A stretch of DNA of 19,131 nt from an uncultured Lachnospiraceae bacterium (lineage in GTDB: Bacteria > Bacillota > Clostridia > Lachnospirales > Lachnospiraceae). Shown here piece by piece: positions 1 through 6,805 of this stretch (its first letter is position 1; each line of letters opens with the position of its first letter). A model generated the notes under the pieces. That model saw only the letters and a program-made list of their open reading frames with translations, searched no databases and was not told where the DNA came from. The stretch covers positions 1 through 19,131 of the forward strand of contig CAKZZH010000127.1 of the NCBI GenBank assembly GCA_937885345.1. The letters are read 5' to 3'. A program made the position numbers and the translations under genes.

Positions 1-82
1 TTGCATAAAACAGCAACCTATTAAGAGGCATCTATGATTGATGCGTTTGTCCTAATCGAATCGATCTTATTGCCGTATGATT

Positions 83-119
83 AAAGTAAATAAAACCACA
101 GAAGATATATCTTCTGTGG
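83..119 (-). terminator. Rho-independent terminator of the abiE-like operon
   Basis: Bases 96-119 form a perfect palindrome with 12-base arms (CCACAGAAGATA and its complement). Read on the minus strand, the stem is followed directly by TTTTATTTACTTT (95-83), the form of an intrinsic terminator. It lies about 100 bases past the toxin stop codon, so it probably ends that transcript. Confidence 0.7.
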
Positions 120-176
120 AAATTAAGTTTAAAAACAACAAACCTTTATCTAAATGATAGGGGTTTCAGAGTATAG

Positions 177-217
177 ACAAAGTGGCTTAATGAATACAAT
201 CTATTAAGCCACTTTGT
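177..217 (-). terminator. 15-bp inverted repeat just after the toxin gene
   Basis: ACAAAGTGGCTTAAT (177-191) and its exact complement (203-217) enclose an 11-base loop, starting 5 bases after the toxin stop codon. The tail after the stem on the minus strand is only weakly U-rich, so it may be a 3' stabilising stem or an attenuating terminator ahead of the stronger one at 83-119. Confidence 0.5.
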
Positions 218-221
218 TATA

Positions 222-1241
222 TTATCTTTCTTCATCAAATGTTTTTCTTGCTTTGTTCGGCTTTTTTAGTGACGCATACTCTTTGTCCGAAACGGCCGCG
301 AAAATGGGTTTTATATTAGAGAGACAATCAGATACGGATTTAAGAGATATTTTATCGCTATCATCAATTACGTATAACCGTTGCATATCTTCATAATCAC
401 AGATAAATGCTTTATTTTTATTAAAATCAAAAGTAAACAATTGTAGCTCTTTTAGTGGCTTTTTATATAAATTACTCCCTATTCTTACTTTTTCTTCTTC
501 GCGTTTATAGGACAAGGCCTGAATAAGACGTTCTTCGTTGCTTAGCAAGGTTTTTACTCTCTGATGCTCGCTCATTGCTGCTATATCATACAAGTGTTTT
601 GCCACGTCAAAATATTCTTCTCTTTCTAAATAGAATTCCGTAGCAAGTATTTTATCCGCGAATATTCTCTCAATGCTAATATTCTGAATGGTAAATTCAT
701 TCAAAGAATAATACTCTTTCAAGATGGCGCGTTCAGATTCAGTTGCATATTGATATATCAGCGAGGAAGTCGTGTTGGCTTCATGTGGCTCGCTAACAGT
801 AAAAGATGTAGCTTCAATTTTCACCTTACCGTATCTCTGCAGGCGGTCTTCAGTATTAACATCATACATAGGAGTGTATCCGAAAATAGATGTTATTGAA
901 CCCTTACGATTTTCCTCGAGAACATCGCCTCGCATTCGTTCCATAGAATTATAACCGTAAGCCGCTTTTTCGAGTGCTCTTTTAGCCTGTGAATTTGATA
1001 ATTCACTAATTTTTACAGTCAGATCTATATCTTCTGAAAAGCGTTTCATATTCATATAGATTTTGTAAAGACAAGTTCCACCTTTAAAATACGCCGGTAC
1101 CTCATTTTGTCGGTCACCTATTTCTTGAAGCATTAGTGAAACATAATAATCCTTCTCGATAATGCTTGGATTAATTCCGGTTCGTTCATAAACTCGTTGA
1201 ATTATTGCATCAAAATTCTTTTTATCCTCATGAAGTCTCAT
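222..1241 (-). CDS. AbiEii/AbiGii-family nucleotidyltransferase toxin
   Basis: This 339-residue protein fits the AbiEii/AbiGii toxin family, the toxin half of type IV toxin-antitoxin and phage-abortive-infection systems. Visible family marks are EKDYYVSLML near residue 30, the nucleotide-binding motif FKGGTCLYK near 52, and the metal-binding acidic motif FSEDIDL near 68. A later conserved stretch contains FADKILATEFYLERE and YFDVAKHLYDI. Family members act in the cytoplasm as nucleotidyltransferases, and some disable tRNA; the target here is not deducible. The ATG at 1241 has GGAGG six bases upstream, inside the end of the antitoxin gene. The start overlaps that gene by 14 bases, so the two are probably translationally coupled. 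The length is normal and I see no damage. Codon use is more AT-rich than in the genes to the right, which suggests horizontal acquisition. Confidence 0.88.
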   Translation of the reverse strand: MRLHEDKKNFDAIIQRVYERTGINPSIIEKDYYVSLMLQEIGDRQNEVPAYFKGGTCLYKIYMNMKRFSEDIDLTVKISELSNSQAKRALEKAAYGYNSMERMRGDVLEENRKGSITSIFGYTPMYDVNTEDRLQRYGKVKIEATSFTVSEPHEANTTSSLIYQYATESERAILKEYYSLNEFTIQNISIERIFADKILATEFYLEREEYFDVAKHLYDIAAMSEHQRVKTLLSNEERLIQALSYKREEEKVRIGSNLYKKPLKELQLFTFDFNKNKAFICDYEDMQRLYVIDDSDKISLKSVSDCLSNIKPIFAAVSDKEYASLKKPNKARKTFDEER

Positions 1242-1839
1242 AGCATTCCTCCAATATATTATATAACTCTTCTTGAGTGCTTTTGTTATAACACCTATGG
1301 CACAAAAGGAGTAATGTAGGTATATCTAATTTGGACTTAACCGCATAATTCCAAATTTTTTTTCTTGGTTTTTGTACGTCTACTGCATATTTTTCGAGAT
1401 CGTTCAACCCATCTAAAAACTGCAGATATTTTATATTTTGTTCAGTAATGTGAACTCGCGATTTTTCAATTTCGAATGTTTTTAGCGGAACATTATTTTG
1501 CAAACGGTTGGTTTTAATGTGTGTTTTGCGTGGTAACCAGGTAGATATACCAATCTCATTTAAGAATGTAGGACCAGTAGTATAACCGTTATATCCGTCA
1601 ATATATACGTATTTAGCTATGATGTATTCATTTGGTAATATCAATCCAAAATATGACGTGGTAGGGACAACATAAATACCATGAGACAACCTTTTTATTG
1701 TACCGCGTCTTTCAATTCTGCTTAATTCTGTGTTAAAGACGGCCCGCTTTTCTACAGGCACTTTAATATACTGACGAATTTCATTAATAGAAAAAATCGG
1801 ATGTTTTGTTATAAATTGATTAATTTTTTCTTGAAACAT
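1228..1839 (-). CDS. AbiEi-like (DUF6088-type) antitoxin
   Basis: This is a 203-residue protein directly upstream of, and overlapping, the AbiEii-type toxin. Position, size and an N-terminal helix-turn-helix-like region (about residues 10-60, containing FSINEIRQYI and RRGTIKRLSHGIYVVP) match the antitoxin partners of AbiEii toxins, annotated as AbiEi-like or DUF6088. The 'G-I-Y' turn and the following GLILPNEYIIAKYV segment are typical of this group. In such systems the antitoxin represses the shared promoter and counters the toxin without a stable complex (type IV). The ATG at 1839 is preceded by AGAGGAG at good spacing. The exact subfamily is uncertain; the assignment rests partly on gene context. 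Confidence 0.78.
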   Translation of the reverse strand: MFQEKINQFITKHPIFSINEIRQYIKVPVEKRAVFNTELSRIERRGTIKRLSHGIYVVPTTSYFGLILPNEYIIAKYVYIDGYNGYTTGPTFLNEIGISTWLPRKTHIKTNRLQNNVPLKTFEIEKSRVHITEQNIKYLQFLDGLNDLEKYAVDVQKPRKKIWNYAVKSKLDIPTLLLLCHRCYNKSTQEELYNILEECYETS

Positions 1840-1860
1840 TTTATTCTCCTCTGTGTTATT

Positions 1861-1889
1861 ATTATATAACTATTTTGCTGATATTGCAA
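1861..1889 (-). promoter_or_regulatory. Promoter of the abiE-like operon
   Basis: On the minus strand, TTGCAA (1889-1884), a 17-base spacer and TATAAT (1866-1861) lie about 20 bases before the antitoxin start. This would give a very short leader carrying the AGAGGAG site. The antitoxin would be expected to autoregulate here, but I could not define an operator. Confidence 0.7.
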
Positions 1890-2001
1890 CATATATAATA
1901 ACATTAGTCAAAAGAGAACTCAGTATTGACAAAATCAGAATAATGCTTATAACTAAAAGTGAGCCATATGTTGTTCCGTCCTGGAGCTGCGTAGGGTTCA
2001 T
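1870..2001 (-). CDS. Possible 43-residue single-helix membrane peptide
   Basis: An ATG-TAG ORF (stop at 1872-1870) encodes a hydrophilic N-terminus, MNPTQLQDGTTYG, followed by an unbroken hydrophobic stretch (residues 14 to about 40, including LLVISIILILSIL) ending in AISAK. That is the form of a one-helix membrane peptide. Its ATG overlaps the TGA of the antitoxin relic just upstream (ATGA). The -35 box of the abiE-like promoter lies inside its last codons. No strong Shine-Dalgarno site is visible; only an A/G-rich stretch precedes the ATG. It may be real, perhaps toxin-like or a leader peptide, or a chance ORF in AT-rich DNA. I do not recognise a family. Confidence 0.3.
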   Translation of the reverse strand: MNPTQLQDGTTYGSLLVISIILILSILSSLLTNVIIYVAISAK

Positions 2002-2132
2002 TTTTTATGCTTTCTTTTTATCAGGTCGATAATGCATCTCTCTTTATTGTACAGTTTTACGATATTCCCATTGGGTGTCTCTGCCTCGGTAATTCCAATT
2101 TCCATTAGACAGAAAACGAAAACGAAAACCAT
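1998..2132 (-). pseudogene. Relic of an AbiEi-family antitoxin
   Basis: Read on the minus strand, codons 2105-2001 give MEIGITEAETPNGN, then IVKLYNKERCIIDLIKR and a basic tail before TGA (2000-1998). The pattern 'GI-x-E-x-x-T-P-x-G-N-x-V-K-x-Y-N-x-E-R-x-I-x-D-L-I' is the signature segment of the central-to-C-terminal part of AbiEi antitoxins, which normally exceed 190 residues. Here the N-terminal winged-helix part is missing; the frame closes at TAA (2165-2163) and runs through repetitive V-F-V-F codons. The residues after the motif are also missing. No ribosome-binding site precedes it. The intact antitoxin next door belongs to a different-looking type, so this is probably the remains of a second system. 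Identification is by motif recognition, not alignment. Confidence 0.55.
2112..2129. repeat. Three tandem GAAAAC hexamers
   Basis: Three perfect head-to-tail copies of GAAAAC end 14 bases before the -35 box of the lipoprotein promoter. A complementary TTTTC follows at 2132-2136. This could be a regulator or UP-element-like site or simple slippage; the classical Zur (ATCGTAAT...) and AdcR patterns are not visible. Confidence 0.5.
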
Positions 2133-2143
2133 TTTCAAATCTA

Positions 2144-2172
2144 TTGACAAATCAAAGCTCCCTTACTATAAT
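2144..2172 (+). promoter_or_regulatory. Consensus promoter of the metal-binding lipoprotein gene
   Basis: TTGACA (2144-2149), a 17-base spacer and TATAAT (2167-2172) match the housekeeping consensus perfectly. Transcription should start near 2179, giving a leader of about 100 bases. Confidence 0.85.
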
Positions 2173-2279
2173 GTGAAAACAGAAAAAGTGACGGGAGATT
2201 ATGTATGCGATCATTTAATTGCGGACAAATAAATACTGAGGGCTCCGATTGCGAGACCGTATACGGAGGAATAAATATA

Positions 2280-3281
2280 ATGAAAAAGATTATTGCCATG
2301 ATCATAACTGCCGCTATGGCAGCAGGTTGTTTTGCAGGATGTAACGCTGCATCAAGCGCAGCAGATCCTACAGATCCTTTACAGATCGTAACTACTATTT
2401 TCCCTGAGTATGACTGGGTCAAGACAATTATGGGAGATAAAGCTGATAATGCCGAGATAACATTGCTTCTTGATAACGGAGTGGACCTTCATAGTTACCA
2501 GCCTACTGCAGAGGATATTATGAAGATAGCTTCATGTGACCTTTTTATATATGTGGGCGGCGAGTCGGATGACTGGGTAGAAGATGCTCTTGCAGAAGCT
2601 ACCAACAAGGATATGGAGGTTATAAATCTTCTTGAAATACTCGGAGACAGCGTTAAAGTTGAGGAAGTTGTAGAAGGTATGGAGCACAACCATGAAAATG
2701 AGCACAGCCATAGCGAGATTGAGGCAGAGGCTGTAGAGGAAGAAGAACTTGATGAGCATGTATGGCTTTCCCTCAAGCGTGCGGTTACACTGGGTAAAGC
2801 GATCACCGAATCTCTTGCAAAGCTCGATGCAGCAAATGCGGATGTATATAACAGCAATTACGATACATACAAAGAGCAGCTTGAGAAACTTGACGGGGAA
2901 TATAAGGAAGCTGTCGATGCAGCCGATAATAAAGTACTTCTTTTCGGAGACCGTTTCCCGTTCAGATATCTTGTAGATGATTACGGTCTTGATTATTTTG
3001 CGGCATTTGCAGGATGCTCTGCCGAGAGTGAGGCAAGCTTTGAGACGATCGTATTCCTTTCAGGCAAGGTTGATGAGCTTGGCCTTAATACGATTCTGAC
3101 GGTAGAAAGCAGTGACGGTAAAATAGCCAATACCATCAAGGAGAACACAACTTCGAAGGATCAGCAGATCCTGGTTATGGATTCTCTTCAGTCGGCAACC
3201 ACCAAGGATTCTGCAAGCGGAACAACATATCTTTCCGTTATGACATCAAATCTTGAGGTGCTTAAAGAGGCACTCAGGTAA
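2280..3281 (+). CDS. Zinc/manganese-type ABC transporter substrate-binding lipoprotein
   Basis: This 333-residue protein belongs to the ZnuA/AdcA-like cluster A-I metal-binding proteins that deliver Zn2+ or Mn2+ to an ABC importer at the outer face of the membrane. I chose the ATG at 2280 because GGAGGA lies ten bases upstream and it opens a lipoprotein signal: MKKIIAMIITAAMAAGCFAGC, with acylation at C17 or C21. Metal-ligand regions seen are H71 in DLHSYQPT, a mobile His/acidic loop (HNHENEHSH, about 136-144), H160 in DEHVW, and a final acidic VESSD. The usual third histidine is replaced: the family's 'F-H-D-A-Y/F' reads FGDRFPF near 222-228, a variant I associate with clostridial members. 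No permease or ATPase gene lies beside it, so it must use a transporter encoded elsewhere. The gene is convergent with the HAD gene, overlapping by 8 bases. Confidence 0.9.
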   Translation: MKKIIAMIITAAMAAGCFAGCNAASSAADPTDPLQIVTTIFPEYDWVKTIMGDKADNAEITLLLDNGVDLHSYQPTAEDIMKIASCDLFIYVGGESDDWVEDALAEATNKDMEVINLLEILGDSVKVEEVVEGMEHNHENEHSHSEIEAEAVEEEELDEHVWLSLKRAVTLGKAITESLAKLDAANADVYNSNYDTYKEQLEKLDGEYKEAVDAADNKVLLFGDRFPFRYLVDDYGLDYFAAFAGCSAESEASFETIVFLSGKVDELGLNTILTVESSDGKIANTIKENTTSKDQQILVMDSLQSATTKDSASGTTYLSVMTSNLEVLKEALR

Positions 3282-3969
3282 GCCATTTAATGACATCACC
3301 GAGATTATCGAAGATAGCGTATGAGAGCCTTATCATTTCATCATCGGCAGGGATCAGATCCGGAACCATGATGGGATGCATGCCGGCGGCGTGGGCTGAG
3401 CGGATACCGTTATAGGAGTCTTCGATCGCGTATGCCATACAAGGTTCAGTGTTGAGGTTTCTGCATGCGAGAAGGTAAATATCGGGAGCGGGTTTGCTTA
3501 CTTTAAGCATATCTCCGCAGGTAATATTATCAAAGTAATCAATGAGCGAGGCATCTGTCAGCTGTTGTCTGACCGTTGCCTCGCGTGTTGATGAAGCGAG
3601 CCCGATCTTGTAGCCGGCACCCTTCAGAAAGCGCAGTATTTCCTCTACATATGGCAGAGTCGGCAGCCTTCCGTTGTCAAAACGTTCGTGAAATCTGGCG
3701 GAAGCTATTTTCTGGAATTTTTCGACATCAAAGTCTTCACCGTAATTTTGCTTGAGGATTTCATGTGTTAAAACAGCTGTTGTTCCGATACACTTCCTGA
3801 AAACATTTTCCATATCTTTAAGGCCGTTTTCCTCGGCCAGTTCTTTCCATATGTTAAGACAGCCTCTTTCCGAATCGAAGATAACGCCGTCCATATCAAA
3901 AACCACCGTTCTTATTTCAGGCTTGTGTAAGGCCAATGTCTGATTCTTATCGCATGAGGGATCATTCAT
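3274..3969 (-). CDS. HAD-superfamily (beta-phosphoglucomutase-like) phosphatase
   Basis: This 231-residue cytoplasmic hydrolase has a complete set of HAD motifs: I, FDMDG with nucleophile D25 and acid/base D27; II, ASSTR near 125-129; III, K159 in VSKPAPD; IV, IEDSYNG with E183-D184. The helical cap inserted between motifs I and II (about 35-105) is of subfamily IA, type 1, as in beta-phosphoglucomutases and sugar-phosphate phosphatases. The exact substrate cannot be read from sequence. The ATG at 3969 has AGGAGA eight bases upstream. Its stop lies inside the end of the convergent lipoprotein gene. It is divergent from glnA. Confidence 0.9.
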   Translation of the reverse strand: MNDPSCDKNQTLALHKPEIRTVVFDMDGVIFDSERGCLNIWKELAEENGLKDMENVFRKCIGTTAVLTHEILKQNYGEDFDVEKFQKIASARFHERFDNGRLPTLPYVEEILRFLKGAGYKIGLASSTREATVRQQLTDASLIDYFDNITCGDMLKVSKPAPDIYLLACRNLNTEPCMAYAIEDSYNGIRSAHAAGMHPIMVPDLIPADDEMIRLSYAIFDNLGDVIKWLT

Positions 3970-4025
3970 AATCTTTGTCTCCTGTATTTTATTGACTCAA
4001 TGATCATATACCCTTTACGGCAACG

Positions 4026-4054
4026 ATTATATACATTTTTAAATGCCAATGCAA
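4026..4054 (-). promoter_or_regulatory. Promoter of the HAD phosphatase gene
   Basis: On the minus strand, TTGCAT (4054-4049), a 17-base spacer and TATAAT (4031-4026) precede the HAD start by about 57 bases. It is back to back with the glnA promoter. Confidence 0.7.
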
Positions 4055-4090
4055 GGCTATCGGACGTAGCTTTTTACGCTCTTACATTCA

Positions 4091-4119
4091 TTGACAAAAA
4101 GTGTGCATACTGTTAGAAT
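4091..4119 (+). promoter_or_regulatory. Promoter of glnA-dapL
   Basis: TTGACA (4091-4096), a 17-base spacer and TAGAAT (4114-4119) form a near-consensus promoter 44 bases before the glnA ATG. I found no TGTNA-N7-TNACA GlnR/TnrA box nearby, so nitrogen control, if any, must use another mechanism. Confidence 0.8.
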
Positions 4120-4162
4120 TGCAACGAAGATTTATTATTTTTCACATGCGGAGGTAGAATTA

Positions 4163-5491
4163 ATGTCTTACACAAAAGAAGATATTTTCAAAATGGTAGA
4201 AGAGAATGATGTCGAATTTATCAGACTTCAGTTTACCGATATTTTCGGAATTCTCAAGAATGTGGCCATTCCCAAGAGTCAGCTGTCAAAGGCGCTTGAC
4301 GATCAGATGATGTTCGACGGTTCTTCAATCGAGGGATTTGCCAGAATAGAAGAATCCGATATGTACCTTCGCCCCGATCTTGACAGTTTTGTTATTTTTC
4401 CCTGGAATACAGAGAACGGCAAGACCGCAAGACTTATATGTGATGTATACGGAACAGACGGTAAGCCCTTTGCGGGCGATCCAAGACATATTTTAAAGAG
4501 GCAGGTTGAGAAGGCAGCTGCTATGGGATATACCTTTAACGTAGGCCCTGAGTGCGAATTCTTCCTCTTCAATCTTGATGAGGACGGAGCGCCCACAACT
4601 GATTCGTTTGATAAGGCAGGATATTTTGATCTCGGCCCCAGCGATATTTCGGAGAGCGCAAGAAAGGATATGGTTCTTACACTTGAAGATATGGGCTTTA
4701 TTATCGAGGCTTCACATCATGAGTGTGCTCCCGCACAGCACGAGATAGATTTTAAGTACGGCGAAGCGGTGTCAACTGCCGATAAGATCATGACCTTCAA
4801 GCTTGCGGTTAAGACGATCGCACAGAAGCACAGACTCCATGCGACATTTATGCCCAAGCCCAAGGCAGGTGTGGCAGGCTCCGGAATGCATATCAATATG
4901 TCACTGGAAAAGGACGGCAAGAATATATTCGCAGATCCTGATGGTAAGAACGGACTTAGTCAGGAAGCTTACTATTTTATCGGCGGTCTTATGAAGCATG
5001 CGCTTGGTATGACCGCGATAACAAACCCGATCGTTAATTCATATAAGAGACTTGTTCCCGGATACGAAGCACCCGTATATGTTGCATGGTCCGCTAAGAA
5101 CAGAAGCCCTCTTATCAGAATTCCCGCATCAAGAGGACAGGGGACAAGGATCGAACTTCGTAACCCCGATCCTTCGGCTAACCCCTATCTCGCACTTGCC
5201 GTATGTCTTGCGGCAGGTCTTGACGGTATCAATAATAAGATCGAGCCTCCTGCAAGTGTTGACACCAACATCTTTGCGATGACCAAGAAGGAGAAAAAGG
5301 CCATCGGTATCGAGAGCCTTCCCGAGACTTTGTATGATGCTGTTAAAATATTCGAGAGCGACGCGGTGCTCGTTGATGCCATCGGTGAGGAAACCGCCGA
5401 GAAGTATATAGACGCCAAGAAGCAGGAATGGAAAGAATACAAGATCACGATAAATGATTGGGAGCTCAGAGAGTATCTCAATAAGTTCTAA
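4163..5491 (+). CDS. glnA: Glutamine synthetase, type I-alpha
   Basis: This enzyme makes glutamine from glutamate, ammonia and ATP in the cytoplasm, as a dodecamer. At 442 residues it has the length of the Gram-positive GSI-alpha class, lacking the insertion and adenylylation tyrosine of GSI-beta, so feedback inhibition is expected instead. Motifs seen are FDGSSIEGF at 51-59, the metal/ATP site PECEFF with E130 and E132, HHECAPAQHEIDFKY, the loop KAGVAGSGMHIN, the flap YKRLVPGYEAP with E302, and NRSPLIRIPASRGQGTRIE. I chose the ATG at 4163 (GGAGG eight bases before) over a TTG at 4091 in the same frame, because that TTG is the promoter -35 box. dapL follows after 22 bases with no terminator, so the two are probably one operon. 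Confidence 0.97.
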   Translation: MSYTKEDIFKMVEENDVEFIRLQFTDIFGILKNVAIPKSQLSKALDDQMMFDGSSIEGFARIEESDMYLRPDLDSFVIFPWNTENGKTARLICDVYGTDGKPFAGDPRHILKRQVEKAAAMGYTFNVGPECEFFLFNLDEDGAPTTDSFDKAGYFDLGPSDISESARKDMVLTLEDMGFIIEASHHECAPAQHEIDFKYGEAVSTADKIMTFKLAVKTIAQKHRLHATFMPKPKAGVAGSGMHINMSLEKDGKNIFADPDGKNGLSQEAYYFIGGLMKHALGMTAITNPIVNSYKRLVPGYEAPVYVAWSAKNRSPLIRIPASRGQGTRIELRNPDPSANPYLALAVCLAAGLDGINNKIEPPASVDTNIFAMTKKEKKAIGIESLPETLYDAVKIFESDAVLVDAIGEETAEKYIDAKKQEWKEYKITINDWELREYLNKF

Positions 5492-5513
5492 GCATAGAAA
5501 GATGAGGACTGAT

Positions 5514-6731
5514 ATGGTTAAAGTAAATGACAATTATCAGAAACTTCCCGGAAGTTATCTGTTTTCAACAGTAGGTAAGAAGGAGAGAGAATACAGAGCG
5601 GCTCATCCCGACAAGAAAGTCATCAAGCTTTCGATCGGTGATGTTACTCAGCCTATCGCACCCGCCATTATCGATGCAATGCATAAGAGCGTTGACGAGA
5701 TGGGTGTTCGCGAGACCTTTAGGGGATATGCTCCCGACCTTGGTTATGAATTCCTCAGAAGTGCGATCGTTAAGGGCGATTATGCAAGCAGAGGAATGGA
5801 TATTGCGATCGATGAAATCTTTGTATCGGATGGTGCAAAGAGCGATTCCGCAAATATTCAGGAGCTCTTTGCTCTTGACAATGTTATTGCCGTAGGCGAT
5901 CCTGTTTATCCCGTATATGTTGATTCAAATGTTATGGCCGGAAGAACCGGTACATATGATCCGGCAACAGGTCAGTGGAGTAATGTAATTTATATGCCCT
6001 GCCTTGAGGAGAACGGATTTGCCCCGATGCTTCCCGATAAAGTACCGGATATAATTTATCTTTGCTTCCCCAACAATCCTACCGGTGCAACGATTACCAG
6101 GGATCAGCTCCAGAAGTGGGTTGATTATGCCAATGAGAAGAAGGCCGTTATCATCTATGATGCTGCTTATGAAGCATATATTTCGGAGGCTGATGTACCA
6201 CATTCCATTTATGAGTGCGACGGCGCCAAGAAATGTGCGATCGAGCTTAGAAGTTTTTCCAAGAATGCAGGTTTTACAGGTGTAAGACTTGGATTTACGG
6301 TTATTCCCAAGGCTCTTACGATTGACGGTGTCAGCCTTAACGCTATGTGGGCAAGACGTCACGGAACCAAATACAACGGCGCTCCTTACATCGTTCAGAG
6401 AGCAGGAGAGGCTGTATATTCCGAGGCAGGAAGAGCACAACTTAAAGAGCAGGTTGCTTACTATATGAACAACGCAAAGGTTATCAAGGAAGGTCTTGCT
6501 CAGGCAGGCTACAGTGTTTCGGGCGGCGTCAATGCTCCTTATATCTGGCTTAAGACAACCGGCGGTATGAATTCATGGGAATTCTTTGACTACCTTCTTA
6601 ATGAAGCAAGCGTTGTCGGAACGCCCGGTTCAGGCTTTGGTCCTTCCGGTGAAGGATATTTCAGACTGACTGCATTCGGTACATATGAGGATACCGTTGA
6701 AGCGATCGAACGTATGAAGAAACTTATCTGA
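5514..6731 (+). CDS. dapL: LL-diaminopimelate aminotransferase
   Basis: This PLP enzyme converts tetrahydrodipicolinate plus glutamate directly to LL-diaminopimelate and 2-oxoglutarate. It bypasses the acylated steps of lysine and peptidoglycan-precursor synthesis. The protein has 405 residues, the normal DapL length. The N-terminus VNDNYQKLPGSYLFSTVGKK and the following KLSIGDVTQP are highly characteristic. Further marks are the fold type I segment FPNNPTGA, the D-A-A-Y-E-A-Y segment, and the PLP lysine K250 in SFSKNAGFTGVRLGF. The ATG at 5514 has GAGG six bases upstream; earlier in-frame ATGs lie in or near the end of glnA. Placement behind glnA supplies amino-donor metabolism in the same transcript. 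Confidence 0.95.
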   Translation: MVKVNDNYQKLPGSYLFSTVGKKEREYRAAHPDKKVIKLSIGDVTQPIAPAIIDAMHKSVDEMGVRETFRGYAPDLGYEFLRSAIVKGDYASRGMDIAIDEIFVSDGAKSDSANIQELFALDNVIAVGDPVYPVYVDSNVMAGRTGTYDPATGQWSNVIYMPCLEENGFAPMLPDKVPDIIYLCFPNNPTGATITRDQLQKWVDYANEKKAVIIYDAAYEAYISEADVPHSIYECDGAKKCAIELRSFSKNAGFTGVRLGFTVIPKALTIDGVSLNAMWARRHGTKYNGAPYIVQRAGEAVYSEAGRAQLKEQVAYYMNNAKVIKEGLAQAGYSVSGGVNAPYIWLKTTGGMNSWEFFDYLLNEASVVGTPGSGFGPSGEGYFRLTAFGTYEDTVEAIERMKKLI

Positions 6732-6793
6732 TCTGTGCGTACATCTCGGATAACGCGTACTTGATCATGCCGGTCGCGGCGCAGGGGGCGTAT

Positions 6794-6799
6794 TATAAT
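6794..6799 (+). promoter_or_regulatory. Possible -10 box before the deacetylase gene
   Basis: A perfect TATAAT occurs here, but no good -35 box lies 16-18 bases upstream (TTGATC at 6761 is 27 bases away). If it is used, transcription would start near 6806, right at the hairpin 6806-6838. Confidence 0.35.
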
Positions 6800-6805
6800 G
6801 ATTAC

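Larger units (their letters stand above)
1..221. other. Non-coding left edge with two hairpins
   Basis: All frames are broken by stops and I recognise no gene. The stretch holds a small GCATC/GATGC hairpin (28-44) and two strong inverted repeats listed separately, which lie downstream of the minus-strand toxin gene. It is AT-rich like the toxin-antitoxin genes beside it. Confidence 0.5.
1840..2279. other. 440-base junction between the TA operon and the lipoprotein gene
   Basis: There is no full-length gene here. From left to right it contains the minus-strand abiE-like promoter, a possible small membrane ORF, a relic of an AbiEi-type antitoxin, three tandem GAAAAC hexamers, the promoter of the lipoprotein gene, and a leader of about 100 bases with a palindrome touching the ribosome-binding site. 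It looks like the scarred edge of an accessory insertion. Confidence 0.55.

Noticed and set aside
1926..1953. Plus-strand TTGACA-N16-TATAAC promoter-like pair
   Set aside because: No gene follows it closely, and the lipoprotein gene has its own better promoter at 2144; probably chance in AT-rich DNA.
2032..2232. A 66-codon plus-strand ORF
   Set aside because: It runs through the GAAAAC repeats and the consensus promoter of the lipoprotein gene, has no ribosome-binding site, and lies opposite the antitoxin relic.
4091..4162. N-terminal extension of glnA from TTG 4091
   Set aside because: That TTG is the first half of the -35 box of a good promoter, and a strong ribosome-binding site precedes the ATG at 4163, which gives the normal length.
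4020..4162. GlnR/TnrA or other nitrogen operator before glnA
   Set aside because: I searched by eye for TGTNA-N7-TNACA and saw no acceptable match.
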